NCBI RefSeq assembly: GCF_049803795.1
Contig: NZ_JBNAGJ010000005.1
Span: 62,001-126,000 of the forward strand
DNA length: 64,000 nucleotides
Direction: 5' to 3'
Source of the DNA: Thalassobius sp002708925
GTDB lineage: Bacteria > Pseudomonadota > Alphaproteobacteria > Rhodobacterales > Rhodobacteraceae
The position numbers and the translations under genes are program-made. Each line of letters starts with the position of its first letter. Position 1 is the stretch's first letter. Below, piece after piece: positions 32,915-42,013 of this stretch. The notes under the pieces were generated by a model. That model was not told the origin of the DNA. It did no database searches and saw nothing but the letters and a program-made list of their open reading frames with translations.

Positions 32915-34426
32915 ATGTGGGCCGCGATACGCAAACAGCCCTTGTTTTTGCTGCTGATGGGATCGGGGGCGCTGTCGATGTATGTGCCCTCGGCCCATGC
33001 GCTGGCAGTGAACAGCCATCGCGAGGCCCGCGCGTTTTTCTATTCCGGCACGCTGTTTTTGCTGATCGTCGTGCTGGTGGCGCTGGCCCTGTCCGCGCGC
33101 ACCCGCAAACGTGGCGACATGGGCAATCTGCTGGCGTTGTTCGCCTGTTTCAGCCTGTTGCCGCTGATGCTGGCCGTCCCCTTCTACGAGGCCCTGCGCA
33201 CCACCACCTTTCTGAATGCCTATGTTGAAATGGTATCCAGCCTGACCACCACGGGCGCCACGCTGTTCGATCCCGCCCGTCTGAGCGACACGCAGCATCT
33301 GTGGCGCGCGCAGGTCGGCTGGCTGGGCGGGCTGGTGATGTGGGTGGCGGCTGCGGCCATTCTGGCGCCGCTGAACCTGGGCGGTTTCGAGGTGACCTCG
33401 ACCCTGGAGCCGGGCCATAGCGACGGGCTGGACCGGGGGCTGGATGCGGCCGATCCACAAAAACGCATCCTGCGGGTGACACGCCTGTTGTTTCCGATCT
33501 ACGGCGGGCTGACGCTGGCGCTGTGGATCATGCTGGTGATCAGCGGAGACCGCCCCCTGGTGGCGCTGTCCCATGCGATGTCGGTGATGGCGACCAGCGG
33601 GATTTCCCCGATAGGGGGGACGGAAATGGCGACCTCGGGATTCCCAGGCGAGGCGGTTATGGCCTTGTTTTTGCTGTTCTCCTTGTCTCGGCTGACGTTT
33701 TCGGGCGACTCGGTCACCGCGGCGCGCCGCGATGTGCTGCATGACCCGGAATTCCGTCTGGGCCTGCTGATCGTCTCGGCGATTCCGGCGCTGTTGTTTC
33801 TGCGGCACTGGATCGGCCTGCATGATTTCGAAGAAGACGGCATCCTTCTGGCGCTGCGCGCGCTGTGGGGGGGGCTGTTCACCACGCTGTCCTTCCTGAC
33901 AACCACCGGATTCCAAAGCGCCGATTGGGTGACGGCGCAGCACTGGAGCGGGCTAAGCACGCCGGGGCTGATTTTCCTGGGGCTGGCGTTGATCGGCGGC
34001 GGCGTGGCCACCACGGCCGGCGGGGTGAAATTGCTGCGCGTCTGGGCGCTGTATCTGAACGGGCTGCGCGAAATGGAGCGCCTGGCCCATCCGTCCTCGG
34101 TGGGGCGCACGCAGGGCTATTCGCGCAAAATCCGCAAACAGGGGGCCTATATCGCCTGGATTTTCTTCATGCTGTTTGCGCTCTCGATTGCCGGATTTAC
34201 CGTGCTTTTTGCGGGGTTTGGCCTGAAATTCGAAAATGCGATCATCCTGGCCGTATCCGCGCTCAGCACGACCGGGCCGCTGGTCGATATGGCGCCGGAA
34301 ACGCCGATCGTCCTGGTGGATCTGTCCCCCGCGGCAAAATTAAGCTTTTGCGCAGCCATGGTGCTGGGACGTCTGGAAATGCTGGCCATCATTGCCCTGA
34401 TCACCAGCGATCAGTGGCGCCGCTAA
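32915..34426 (+). CDS. trkH: Trk potassium transporter subunit TrkH
   Basis: This 503-residue inner-membrane protein forms the potassium pore. It has about ten helices and four selectivity-filter-like loops, seen as SSLTTTGATLF, SVMATSGISPI, SFLTTTGFQSA and SALSTTGPLVD. The glycine in each TTG/TSG motif is the filter residue. It begins 3 bases after trkA. The charged N-terminus of typical TrkH is short here. Confidence 0.95.
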   Translation: MWAAIRKQPLFLLLMGSGALSMYVPSAHALAVNSHREARAFFYSGTLFLLIVVLVALALSARTRKRGDMGNLLALFACFSLLPLMLAVPFYEALRTTTFLNAYVEMVSSLTTTGATLFDPARLSDTQHLWRAQVGWLGGLVMWVAAAAILAPLNLGGFEVTSTLEPGHSDGLDRGLDAADPQKRILRVTRLLFPIYGGLTLALWIMLVISGDRPLVALSHAMSVMATSGISPIGGTEMATSGFPGEAVMALFLLFSLSRLTFSGDSVTAARRDVLHDPEFRLGLLIVSAIPALLFLRHWIGLHDFEEDGILLALRALWGGLFTTLSFLTTTGFQSADWVTAQHWSGLSTPGLIFLGLALIGGGVATTAGGVKLLRVWALYLNGLREMERLAHPSSVGRTQGYSRKIRKQGAYIAWIFFMLFALSIAGFTVLFAGFGLKFENAIILAVSALSTTGPLVDMAPETPIVLVDLSPAAKLSFCAAMVLGRLEMLAIIALITSDQWRR

Positions 34427-34511
34427 GACAAATTGGCCCGCTCGGCTTTAACGATTTGATTTTAGGGCTGGAAACTCCTTCGCAGGCGCGACATACTCGC
34501 CCCAAGGGAAT

Positions 34512-34530
34512 GGGGCCGGGCCGCGGCCCC
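34512..34530 (+). other. GC hairpin in the hfq leader
   Basis: GGGGCCG and CGGCCCC form a 7-bp stem with a 5-base loop 23 bases upstream of the hfq start codon. No T-run follows. It may be a weak terminator for trkH read-through or a leader structure; a role in Hfq autoregulation is only a guess. Confidence 0.4.
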
Positions 34531-34553
34531 GCGCAAGAATAAAGGTCTATTTT

Positions 34554-34793
34554 ATGGCTTCCGATAAGCAAAACTTGCAAGACGCATTTCTAAATCACAC
34601 GCGGAAGACCAAGATTCCGGTCACGATCTTCCTGATTAATGGCGTTAAACTTCAAGGGGTTATCACCTGGTTTGATAATTTCTGTGTGCTTTTGCGCCGC
34701 GATGGGCAATCGCAGCTGGTGTATAAGCACGCGATTTCGACGATCATGCCGGCGCAACCCATCAACCTGTATGATGGCGACGACAGCAATTGA
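34554..34793 (+). CDS. hfq: RNA chaperone Hfq
   Basis: Hfq is a hexameric Sm-like protein that pairs small RNAs with mRNAs. The 79-residue product has Sm1 (IPVTIFLINGVKLQGVITWFDN) and Sm2 with the YKHAISTIMP motif. The C-terminal tail is short (NLYDGDDSN), the usual form in alphaproteobacteria. AAAGG lies 8 bases before the ATG. The stop shares a base with the hflX ATG, the standard hfq-hflX pair. Confidence 0.97.
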   Translation: MASDKQNLQDAFLNHTRKTKIPVTIFLINGVKLQGVITWFDNFCVLLRRDGQSQLVYKHAISTIMPAQPINLYDGDDSN

Positions 34794-36067
34794 TGACGCA
34801 CGAGCGGGAGGCAACCCGAGCCTGGGTTCTGCATCCCGATATCAAATCCGAACGTGACCGCCGCGACCCAGAGTTCGCGCTGGCCGAGGCCGTTTCTCTG
34901 GCTGCGGCTCTCCCTGATCTTGAGGTCGTGGGGGCTGAAACCGTGCGCGTCGCCCGCCCGCATCCGGGGATGTTGTTTGGGTCGGGCAAGATCGAAGAGC
35001 TGAAAACCAAGCTGAAAGAGGCCGAGGTCGGGCTGGTTCTGGTCGATGGTCCGGTGACGCCTGTTCAGCAACGGAACCTGGAAAAAGAGTGGAAAGTCAA
35101 ACTCTTGGACCGGACGGGCCTGATCCTCGAAATTTTCAGTGACCGCGCTCGCACCCGCGAAGGTGTGTTGCAGGTGGAGATGGCGGCGCTGTCATATCAA
35201 CGCACGCGTCTGGTGCGCGCCTGGACCCACCTGGAACGTCAGCGCGGCGGGTTGGGCTTTGTCGGCGGTCCCGGCGAAACCCAGATCGAGGCCGACCGGC
35301 GCGCGATCGACGAACAATTGGTCCGCCTGCGTCGGCAGCTGGATAAGGTGGTCAAAACCCGCGAATTGCACCGGGCCGCGCGGGCCAAGGTGCCGTTTCC
35401 CATCGTGGCTCTGGTGGGCTACACGAACGCGGGCAAATCCACGCTGTTCAACCGGCTGACCGGGGCCCAGGTGATGGCCAAGGATATGCTGTTTGCCACG
35501 CTGGACCCGACCATGCGGCGGGTGCAATTGCCCGATGGCGGCCCCGAGGTGATCTTGTCGGACACTGTGGGGTTCATCAGCGATCTGCCGACCGAACTGG
35601 TGGCCGCCTTCCGCGCCACTCTGGAAGAGGTGCTGGCCGCCAATCTGGTGCTGCATGTCCGCGACATTTCGCATTCCGAGACGGAAAATCAGGCGGCGGA
35701 TGTTCTGGAGATCATGGACTCTTTAGGCATGTCCAAAGATGTCCCCGTTCTGGAAGTCTGGAACAAAATCGACAACTTAGAACGCGAAGCTAAAGCGGCT
35801 CATGTCGCCCGTGCCGCGCGTGAGGACAGCGTTCTGGCGATCTCGGCCATCACGGGCGAAGGCCTGCCCGACCTGATGGAGGCGATCACGCGGGCGCTGG
35901 CCTCGGAGCGGCACCTGTCCACGCTGCACCTTGGGTTTTCCGAAGGCAAAAAACGCGCCTGGCTGTTTGCACAAGAGGTTGTCGAGGACGAACAGCAGGA
36001 CGAAACCGGCTTTAACCTGACGGTGCGCTGGACGGATCGGCAGGAAAAACGGTTCCGCGAATTCTGA
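34793..36067 (+). CDS. hflX: Ribosome-associated GTPase HflX
   Basis: HflX splits stalled 70S ribosomes and acts under stress. The 424-residue protein has an N-terminal HflX domain (HPGMLFGSGKIEELK, LDRTGLILEIFSDRART) and the GTPase domain with G1 GYTNAGKST, G3 SDTVGFISDLP and G4 NKID. The start overlaps the hfq stop by one base (TGATG); a TTG codon lies just before the ATG. Confidence 0.96.
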   Translation: MTHEREATRAWVLHPDIKSERDRRDPEFALAEAVSLAAALPDLEVVGAETVRVARPHPGMLFGSGKIEELKTKLKEAEVGLVLVDGPVTPVQQRNLEKEWKVKLLDRTGLILEIFSDRARTREGVLQVEMAALSYQRTRLVRAWTHLERQRGGLGFVGGPGETQIEADRRAIDEQLVRLRRQLDKVVKTRELHRAARAKVPFPIVALVGYTNAGKSTLFNRLTGAQVMAKDMLFATLDPTMRRVQLPDGGPEVILSDTVGFISDLPTELVAAFRATLEEVLAANLVLHVRDISHSETENQAADVLEIMDSLGMSKDVPVLEVWNKIDNLEREAKAAHVARAAREDSVLAISAITGEGLPDLMEAITRALASERHLSTLHLGFSEGKKRAWLFAQEVVEDEQQDETGFNLTVRWTDRQEKRFREF

Positions 36068-36077
36068 TCGGCGCGGC

Positions 36078-38552
36078 CTAGTTCTGGCCGCGCGGCATCA
36101 GCAGGGTTGTCCCAACGGCGGCGGCGCGCGCCAGATCCACGTCCAGCGACATCGGGATATATTCGCCGCGCCGCCACAGCTCGCCCAGATCGTCATAATG
36201 ACGCGACAGGAAATGCCCCGATTGCCCGGTGGAAATGATAAAAACCGAGCTGTCCGGATCCGCAAAATCATAGACCCCGCGATAGCCCGCCCCATGCACG
36301 TTCAGGAACGGCGCCTCAGGCTCGCCACTGGTTTTGCCGCGCATCAGGGTGAAATCCCCGCCCGAGGTAGACTGCCGGATATTCACGAAATGCTTGAGCA
36401 CGGGCACGTCACCCAGCACGGGATGGTCATGCGTCGCCTGATGCGCATCGCCCCAGCGCAGCGATTCCAGCGCGCTGCCATAGCGTTCCTCGATCCAGAT
36501 CAGCGCATCGTTCAGCGCCATGCGCGCCATGTCCGAACAGGTTTCCTGCGGGGCCGATTGCAGCACGTCACACCAAACCGAGGCCCCGTCTACATCCTTG
36601 AAAACACGTTCTAAAAACAGGGGTTCGACATGGGTGAACTGTTCGGACAGCGGGCCCAGTTCGTCCTGGATCAGGCGTTTTTGCAGCGCGCGCACCCAGG
36701 CTGAATAGATCAGCGGTTCGGGCATGTGCTCGTTCATTTCACCGTTCCATTCGGCCAGCAAGTCCAGCGCGCGCTGGCGCTGGCGTTCGGGGGTGCCCTC
36801 GGGGGCGGTCTCGCCGGTGAACCACAGATCGGCGGCGATCAGCGGCAGGATGGTGCGGGCGGCGGGGCTGACAGTGTCCAGCTGGGCCTCGATGAAACTG
36901 TCGCGAGTATGGACCTGACGGCTTTGCATCAGGCGGTTCCAGCGCTGGATGCGCTGCGTATCGCCCCAATCGAAACTGACATGCAGCGGAAAGGGCCGGT
37001 CCACGGTTTTGTTGTTGGTGTTGCCGACGATCCCGCCGATGGGCTGCACGAACTCGGGATTCGCCGCATAGGCCGAGCGCCCCTGCCAGCGGTTTTCCTG
37101 AATCCATCCGGGCGAGGGCAGCCGCCCCTTGGACTGATGCCGGGACGAGCGGCGCGGCATCGCCCCCACGGTTTTCAGCGCGATCTGGCTACGATCGGCC
37201 AGGGTGATGTTCTGCGAAGGGGCCACGAAAGGCTCTAGCGCGGCGATCCCATCCTGGACCGAGCGCGCATACATCAGCGCAAGCCCCGCCGACAGGCTGG
37301 TGTCGCGCGGGGACAGCGCCGTCCAGGCGATGCTGGTCACATGGCCGGGAGGGGTGATCGCGCCCAGGTCGGCATGGCTGGCGGGCAGCACGGGGCCGTT
37401 TTCTGTCCAGCGCAGGGTCATGGTGACGGGCGGCTCGTCCGCGATCTGAATGATGGATTTGCGCGTGATAAAGGGTTTGAAGCCAGTAGGGGTCTGATAT
37501 TGCTCGGGGTTTTCGGGGTTCAGTTTTTCGACATAGATGTCCAGATCATCCATATAAGAGGACGTGACCGCCCATCCCAGGGCCTCGGATCGCCCCGACA
37601 GCACCGTGGGAATGCCGGGAATGGTGGCGCCGATGATGCCGCCATCGGTCAGTTGCAGGCGTGCCAGATACCAGATCGTGGGCGCGGAAAAGCCCAGATG
37701 CGGATCGTTGGCCAGAAGCGTGCCGCCCGCAGCCGAGCGGCTGGCCGAAGCCGCCCAGGCATTCGAGGCACCGGACAGCTCGCGCCCATGGAAGGGCGAC
37801 AGCGGATCGCGCGCGGGCGCGCGCCCGGCGGCAAACCGGGGCAGCGCAGTGTCCATCAGATCGGCATAAGAGGGCAGCGCCGCCACGCCGCTGCCTGGCG
37901 CATCGGGCAGAATATCGGCCAGACGGTTCGGATCGGGCAGCAGCAGCGATGTGCGGGCGCGCAGCACCTCGGTTTCCAGCTGGCGCATCATCTGCACCGC
38001 CATCAGCTTGACCAAGGCCACCGAATCCGCAGGCGTCCACGGGGCGATGGGCGCATTGAACAGGAACATTTCAGGCGCGCCACGGCCAAGGGCCCGATCA
38101 TTGACCTCGGAGATGCGGGCGTTCACCCCGGCGGCATAGGCATTCAGAGCCGTCTGGGTGCGCGCGTCCTGCACCGCGACCGATTGCTTGGCCAGCGTAT
38201 ACAGATCAAACCGGCGCATCAGCTTGTCGATCTCGATGGTGCGGGGGCCAAAGACCTCGGACAGGCGGCCCTGCACCGTGCGGCGCATCGTGGTCATCTG
38301 CCACAGCCGGTCCTGCGCATGAGCATAGCCCAACCCAAAGAACACATCCGGATCCGTCCCGCCAAAGACATGCGGCACATTGGCATTGTCGCGCACGATT
38401 TCCACAGGGGTGGTCAGGCCCGTCACCCGCAGGCGTTTGTCATATTCCGGCAAAGAGCCCGCCGCCAGATAGTACACCACCAGCACCGCCAGAACCGCCA
38501 GGATGATCAGCGCGCCGGTCAGGCGAAATAGCCATCGGATGAATGTTACCAT
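36078..38552 (-). CDS. Penicillin acylase family Ntn-hydrolase
   Basis: This 824-residue protein belongs to the penicillin/AHL/cephalosporin acylase family. It begins with a transmembrane helix (LIILAVLAVLVVYYLA) that may be a signal anchor. The autocatalytic cleavage site is before Ser263 in GASNAWA, the N-terminal nucleophile of the beta chain. The alpha chain has RDNANVPHVFGGTDPDVFFGLGYAHAQDR. Substrates can be penicillins, N-acyl homoserine lactones or peptides; the sequence does not decide. The ATG at 38552 is preceded by GGGCAT without a strong site. Divergent to a dehydrogenase gene 85 bp away. Confidence 0.9.
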   Translation of the reverse strand: MVTFIRWLFRLTGALIILAVLAVLVVYYLAAGSLPEYDKRLRVTGLTTPVEIVRDNANVPHVFGGTDPDVFFGLGYAHAQDRLWQMTTMRRTVQGRLSEVFGPRTIEIDKLMRRFDLYTLAKQSVAVQDARTQTALNAYAAGVNARISEVNDRALGRGAPEMFLFNAPIAPWTPADSVALVKLMAVQMMRQLETEVLRARTSLLLPDPNRLADILPDAPGSGVAALPSYADLMDTALPRFAAGRAPARDPLSPFHGRELSGASNAWAASASRSAAGGTLLANDPHLGFSAPTIWYLARLQLTDGGIIGATIPGIPTVLSGRSEALGWAVTSSYMDDLDIYVEKLNPENPEQYQTPTGFKPFITRKSIIQIADEPPVTMTLRWTENGPVLPASHADLGAITPPGHVTSIAWTALSPRDTSLSAGLALMYARSVQDGIAALEPFVAPSQNITLADRSQIALKTVGAMPRRSSRHQSKGRLPSPGWIQENRWQGRSAYAANPEFVQPIGGIVGNTNNKTVDRPFPLHVSFDWGDTQRIQRWNRLMQSRQVHTRDSFIEAQLDTVSPAARTILPLIAADLWFTGETAPEGTPERQRQRALDLLAEWNGEMNEHMPEPLIYSAWVRALQKRLIQDELGPLSEQFTHVEPLFLERVFKDVDGASVWCDVLQSAPQETCSDMARMALNDALIWIEERYGSALESLRWGDAHQATHDHPVLGDVPVLKHFVNIRQSTSGGDFTLMRGKTSGEPEAPFLNVHGAGYRGVYDFADPDSSVFIISTGQSGHFLSRHYDDLGELWRRGEYIPMSLDVDLARAAAVGTTLLMPRGQN

Positions 38553-38637
38553 ATGCCCAGAGTCCCTGTTCGCCCTTGCCTTTGCCCCGTTAGCTAGCCA
38601 CAAACGAAGGCGAATACAAATGCAAGCGAGGTGAGAC

Positions 38638-39498
38638 ATGGCGAAAGTGGCGTTTCTGGGCCTAGGAGTGATGGGCTATCCGATGGCAGGCCATCTGGTA
38701 AAGGCCGGCCACGAGGTGGTGGTCTATAACCGCACCGCCGCCAAGGCTGAGGCCTGGGTGGCCGAACATGGCGGCGCGATGGCTCTGACCCCGCGCGCGG
38801 CGGCGGCGGGCTGCGATTTCGTGATGGCCTGTGTGGGCAATGATGACGATTTGCGCGCCGTCTGCACCGGCCCCGATGGTGCCTTTGCCGGCATGTCCGA
38901 AGGCGCGGTTTTCGTCGATCACACCACGGTCTCGGCCGCTGTCACGCGCGAGCTGGCTGGGCAGGGCGTGGCCTTTGTGGATGCGCCGGTGTCCGGCGGG
39001 CAGGCTGGGGCGGAAAACGGCCAGCTGGTGGTCATGTGCGGCGGCGATCAGGCCGCTTACGATGCCGCGGTCCCGGTGATCGACGCCTATGCGAAGATGT
39101 GCAAACGCCTGGGCGACAGCGGCATGGGCCAGATGTGCAAAATGGTGAATCAGATCTGCATCGCCGGGCTGGTCCAGGGCCTGTCCGAAGGGCTCCATTT
39201 CGCTGAAAAGGCAGGCCTGGACGGGCGCGCCGTGGTCGAGGTCATCGGAGGCGGCGCCGCCGGCAGCTGGCAGATGGTGAACCGCTATGAAACCATGCTG
39301 GACGATGAATTCGAGCACGGGTTCGCCGTCGATTGGATGCGCAAGGATCTGAATATCTGCCTGTCCACCGCCGATGAGATCCAGGCCTCCTTGCCTGTCA
39401 CGGCGCTGGTGGATCAGTTCTACAAGGATGTGCAGAAACTGGGCGGCGGGCGCTGGGATACGTCAAGCCTGCTCAAACGCCTGCGCGCGCTGGATTAA
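38638..39498 (+). CDS. 3-hydroxyisobutyrate dehydrogenase-family NAD(P)-dependent oxidoreductase
   Basis: The 286-residue protein is a beta-hydroxyacid dehydrogenase. It has the N-terminal Rossmann motif FLGLGVMGYPMAGHLVKAGH, the substrate-binding VDAPVSGGQAGAENG and the catalytic Lys in MGQMCKMVNQ. The ending SSLLKRLRALD is common in the family. Possible substrates include 3-hydroxyisobutyrate, tartronate semialdehyde and similar acids; none can be assigned from context. A terminator follows directly. Divergent to the acylase gene. Confidence 0.9.
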   Translation: MAKVAFLGLGVMGYPMAGHLVKAGHEVVVYNRTAAKAEAWVAEHGGAMALTPRAAAAGCDFVMACVGNDDDLRAVCTGPDGAFAGMSEGAVFVDHTTVSAAVTRELAGQGVAFVDAPVSGGQAGAENGQLVVMCGGDQAAYDAAVPVIDAYAKMCKRLGDSGMGQMCKMVNQICIAGLVQGLSEGLHFAEKAGLDGRAVVEVIGGGAAGSWQMVNRYETMLDDEFEHGFAVDWMRKDLNICLSTADEIQASLPVTALVDQFYKDVQKLGGGRWDTSSLLKRLRALD

Positions 39499-39504
39499 CC
39501 CGTC

Positions 39505-39526
39505 AAAGGCCCTTCGGGGCCTTTTT
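39505..39526 (+). terminator. Terminator of the dehydrogenase gene
   Basis: AAAGGCCC and GGGCCTTT form an 8-bp stem with a TTCG tetraloop and a T-run (39522-39526). It starts 7 bases after the stop codon. Confidence 0.9.
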
Positions 39527-39858
39527 CAATGGGGCGAAGCGTTTGAAAACAAATGGATTACCAAAATCCCGCACAGGATCAGCCCCATGCCCAGAATGGC
39601 CGGCAGATCCAGCCTTTGGCCAAAAACAGCCAAGCCGATCAGGGCGATCAACACAATGCCCAGCCCGCTCCAGATCGCATAGACAATCCCCACTGGCATA
39701 ACCTTCAGTGCCAGCGACAGCAGCCAGAAACTGACCCCATAAGCCACTACCACCAGCACCGAGGGCCACAGCCGCGAAAACTGCTGGCTGGCCTGCAAGG
39801 CAGTGGTGCCGATGGTTTCCGCAGCGATGGCCAGAAAGAGGATCAGATAGGTCTGCAT
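39526..39858 (-). CDS. Small multidrug resistance (SMR) family transporter
   Basis: The 110-residue protein has four helices and the key Glu14 in AIAAETIGTTALQ, the proton- and substrate-binding residue of EmrE-type antiporters. WPSVLVVVAYGVSFWLLSLAL and VYAIWSGLGIVLIALIG are the signature helices. EmrE exports quaternary cations, whereas the SugE/Gdx branch exports guanidinium; the ETIGTTALQ context is EmrE-like. Followed upstream on the same strand by the YitT gene 10 bases away. Confidence 0.92.
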   Translation of the reverse strand: MQTYLILFLAIAAETIGTTALQASQQFSRLWPSVLVVVAYGVSFWLLSLALKVMPVGIVYAIWSGLGIVLIALIGLAVFGQRLDLPAILGMGLILCGILVIHLFSNASPH

Positions 39859-39867
39859 ATGCTCTCC

Positions 39868-40488
39868 TTAGGTGGCGACGTACCAGTCCTTGCGATGATT
39901 GACGGCAATGGTCAGATTCACCACCAAAGCGCCCAGAAGCGAATATAGCACCAGCGGAGTCTCGATCACGAAAAACGCCAGGGTAAAGACCCCCACATCG
40001 AACAATAGCTGCGTATAGCCCGCCCGAAACCCGGTCTTGTCCTGCAAATACAGCGCCAGAATGCCGACACCGCCCAGACTGGCCCCATGTCGGAACAACG
40101 CCAAAAGCCCCGCGCCCGACATCATGCCAAACAAGATCGCACCAACCACAGGATGCACCGTGCCCAGTTGAAAATAATCGGGCAGAAAACTGGAAATCAC
40201 CGACAACAGTCCCACCGCCACAAAGGTCTTCAGCGTAAACAGCCACCCCATGCGCCGAAACGCGAGCCAGTAAAACGGCAGGTTCACCACAAAGAACACC
40301 GCGCCGAACCCATAGCCGGTCAGATAAGACAGCAGCACCGCAAGACCGGCCGTCTGGCCGGTGACCAGCCCTAGATGGGTCAGAATCACCATTCCCGCTG
40401 CGGCCATTGTCGAGCCAAACAGAAGCCCCTGAACATCGGCAAGGGGCCCGTGTTTCTGCACAGAAGAAGAGATGCTTTGCGTATTCAT
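39868..40488 (-). CDS. YitT family membrane protein
   Basis: This 206-residue membrane protein has about five helices and the DUF161 signature GLVTGQTAGLAVLLSYLTGYGFG and GASLGGVGILALYLQDKTG. YitT-type proteins with this length lack the cytoplasmic DUF2179 domain of larger relatives. The role is unknown. ATG 40488 is the likely start; a TTG 18 bases upstream has no better site. It forms a two-gene unit with the SMR gene. Confidence 0.85.
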   Translation of the reverse strand: MNTQSISSSVQKHGPLADVQGLLFGSTMAAAGMVILTHLGLVTGQTAGLAVLLSYLTGYGFGAVFFVVNLPFYWLAFRRMGWLFTLKTFVAVGLLSVISSFLPDYFQLGTVHPVVGAILFGMMSGAGLLALFRHGASLGGVGILALYLQDKTGFRAGYTQLLFDVGVFTLAFFVIETPLVLYSLLGALVVNLTIAVNHRKDWYVAT

Positions 40489-40562
40489 TCCGGATACATG
40501 CCGCAAAGCGCCAGAGAGTACCAGACCAGAGACGCGCCGCGTGGCTCAGACGGTGCGGCATT

Positions 40563-40652
40563 GAGTATTTTGATCAGAAAGAAGCCAGATGCCGCGCAAT
40601 CTCCTCAGTTTCGCAAGGGGCGGTTTCCCGTTTCTTTCTGATACAAATACTC
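40563..40652. repeat. Palindromic intergenic repeat, copy 1
   Basis: GAGTATTT-TG-ATCAGAAAGAA (40563-40583) and its near-exact inverse (40632-40652) form a 21-base inverted repeat with two mismatches in the middle and a 48-base spacer. The outer flank adds T/A to give TGAGTATTT. It lies between the icd stop and the yitT start. The same arms occur at 46555-46650. Confidence 0.8.
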
Positions 40653-40699
40653 ATAACGCGGCAGAAGAAGCAAAATGCAGCGTTTGCGTTTACAGGGGG

Positions 40700-41914
40700 T
40701 CAGCCCACAAGCGCTTTGTTCAGGTTTTCGTCGATTTTTTCCAGGAAACCCATGGTCGTCAGCCAGGCCTGTTCGGGGCCGACCAGGAGCGCCAGGTCTT
40801 TGGTCATGTAGCCGGATTCGACGGTTTCCACGACGACGCGTTCCAGCGTTTCGGCGAAGTGCTGAAGTTGCGGGTTCTCGTCCAGTTTGGCGCGGTGTTT
40901 CAGCCCTCCGGTCCAGGCGTAGATCGAGGCGATCGAGTTGGTCGAGGTTTGCTCGCCTTTTTGGTGCTGGCGATAGTGGCGGGTGACGGTGCCGTGGGCC
41001 GCCTCGGATTCGACGATTTTGCCGTCCGGGGTCATGAGTTGCGAGGCCATCAGGCCCAAAGAGCCAAAGCCCTGTGCAACGGTGTCTGACTGGACGTCTC
41101 CGTCATAGTTTTTACAGGCCCAGACGAATTTTCCGTTCCATTTCATCGCACAGGCGACCATGTCGTCGATCAGCCGGTGTTCGTACCAGATGCCTTTGGC
41201 TTTGAACTGCTCTTCGAATTCTTCTTCATAGATTTTCTGGAACAGGTCTTTAAAGCGGCCGTCATAGGCCTTGAGGATGGTGTTTTTCGTGGACAGGTAG
41301 ACCGGCCAGCCCAAGGCCAGCCCATAGTTCAGCGAGGCGCGGGCGAAGTCTATGATCGAGCTGTCGAGGTTATACATCGCCTGATAGACCCCGGCCGAGG
41401 GCGCGTCATAGACCTCGCGTTCGATCACCGTGCCGTCCTCGCCGACGAATTTCATCGTCAGCTTGCCGGCGCCGGGAAAGGTGAAATCCGTCGCTTTATA
41501 CTGATCGCCAAAGGCGTGGCGTCCCACCACGATGGGCGAGGTCCAGCCGGGGACCAGGCGCGGGACGTTTTTGCAGATGATCGGTTGGCGGAAGACCACA
41601 CCGCCCAGGATGTTGCGGATGGTGCCGTTGGGGCTGCGCCACATCTTTTTGAGGCCAAACTCCTCGACCCGTTGTTCATCGGGGGTGATCGTGGCGCATT
41701 TGACGGCGACGCCCACTTCTTTGGTTTTCTCGGCCGCGTCGATGGTGATCTGATCCTCGGTGCGGTCGCGTTCCTCGATGCCCAGATCATAGTAGAGCAG
41801 ATCCAGATCCAGATAGGGCAGGATCAGCTTATCCTTGATGAACTGCCAGATGATACGGGTCATTTCATCGCCGTCCATTTCGACGACGGGATTGGCGACT
41901 TTGATCTTCGACAT
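40700..41914 (-). CDS. icd: Isocitrate dehydrogenase (NADP-dependent)
   Basis: The enzyme oxidises isocitrate to 2-oxoglutarate in the TCA cycle. The 404-residue protein is of the eukaryote-like homodimeric NADP type, with the N-terminus NPVVEMDGDEMTRIIWQFIK, the substrate-binding SPNGTIRNILGG, the catalytic region KNYDGDVQSDTVAQGFGSLGLM and EAAHGTVTRH with the NADP-contacting residues. It is monocistronic. The purine-rich AGAGAGA lies about 10 bases before the ATG. The downstream gap contains an intergenic palindromic repeat. Confidence 0.97.
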   Translation of the reverse strand: MSKIKVANPVVEMDGDEMTRIIWQFIKDKLILPYLDLDLLYYDLGIEERDRTEDQITIDAAEKTKEVGVAVKCATITPDEQRVEEFGLKKMWRSPNGTIRNILGGVVFRQPIICKNVPRLVPGWTSPIVVGRHAFGDQYKATDFTFPGAGKLTMKFVGEDGTVIEREVYDAPSAGVYQAMYNLDSSIIDFARASLNYGLALGWPVYLSTKNTILKAYDGRFKDLFQKIYEEEFEEQFKAKGIWYEHRLIDDMVACAMKWNGKFVWACKNYDGDVQSDTVAQGFGSLGLMASQLMTPDGKIVESEAAHGTVTRHYRQHQKGEQTSTNSIASIYAWTGGLKHRAKLDENPQLQHFAETLERVVVETVESGYMTKDLALLVGPEQAWLTTMGFLEKIDENLNKALVG

Positions 41915-42013
41915 GGGTGGGGTCTCTCTGATTTGCCGTGGCTACAGGGGTGTTGTGCCTGAAAACCGGCCAGGGATCAAGGGAGTGTATGCAATTGTAT
42001 ACCGCAAATTGCC

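Noticed and set aside
30977..33943. Long minus-strand frame of 988 codons
   Set aside because: Most of it is antisense to trkA and trkH. Only the last 148 codons, with a lipobox and ribosome site, form a credible gene.
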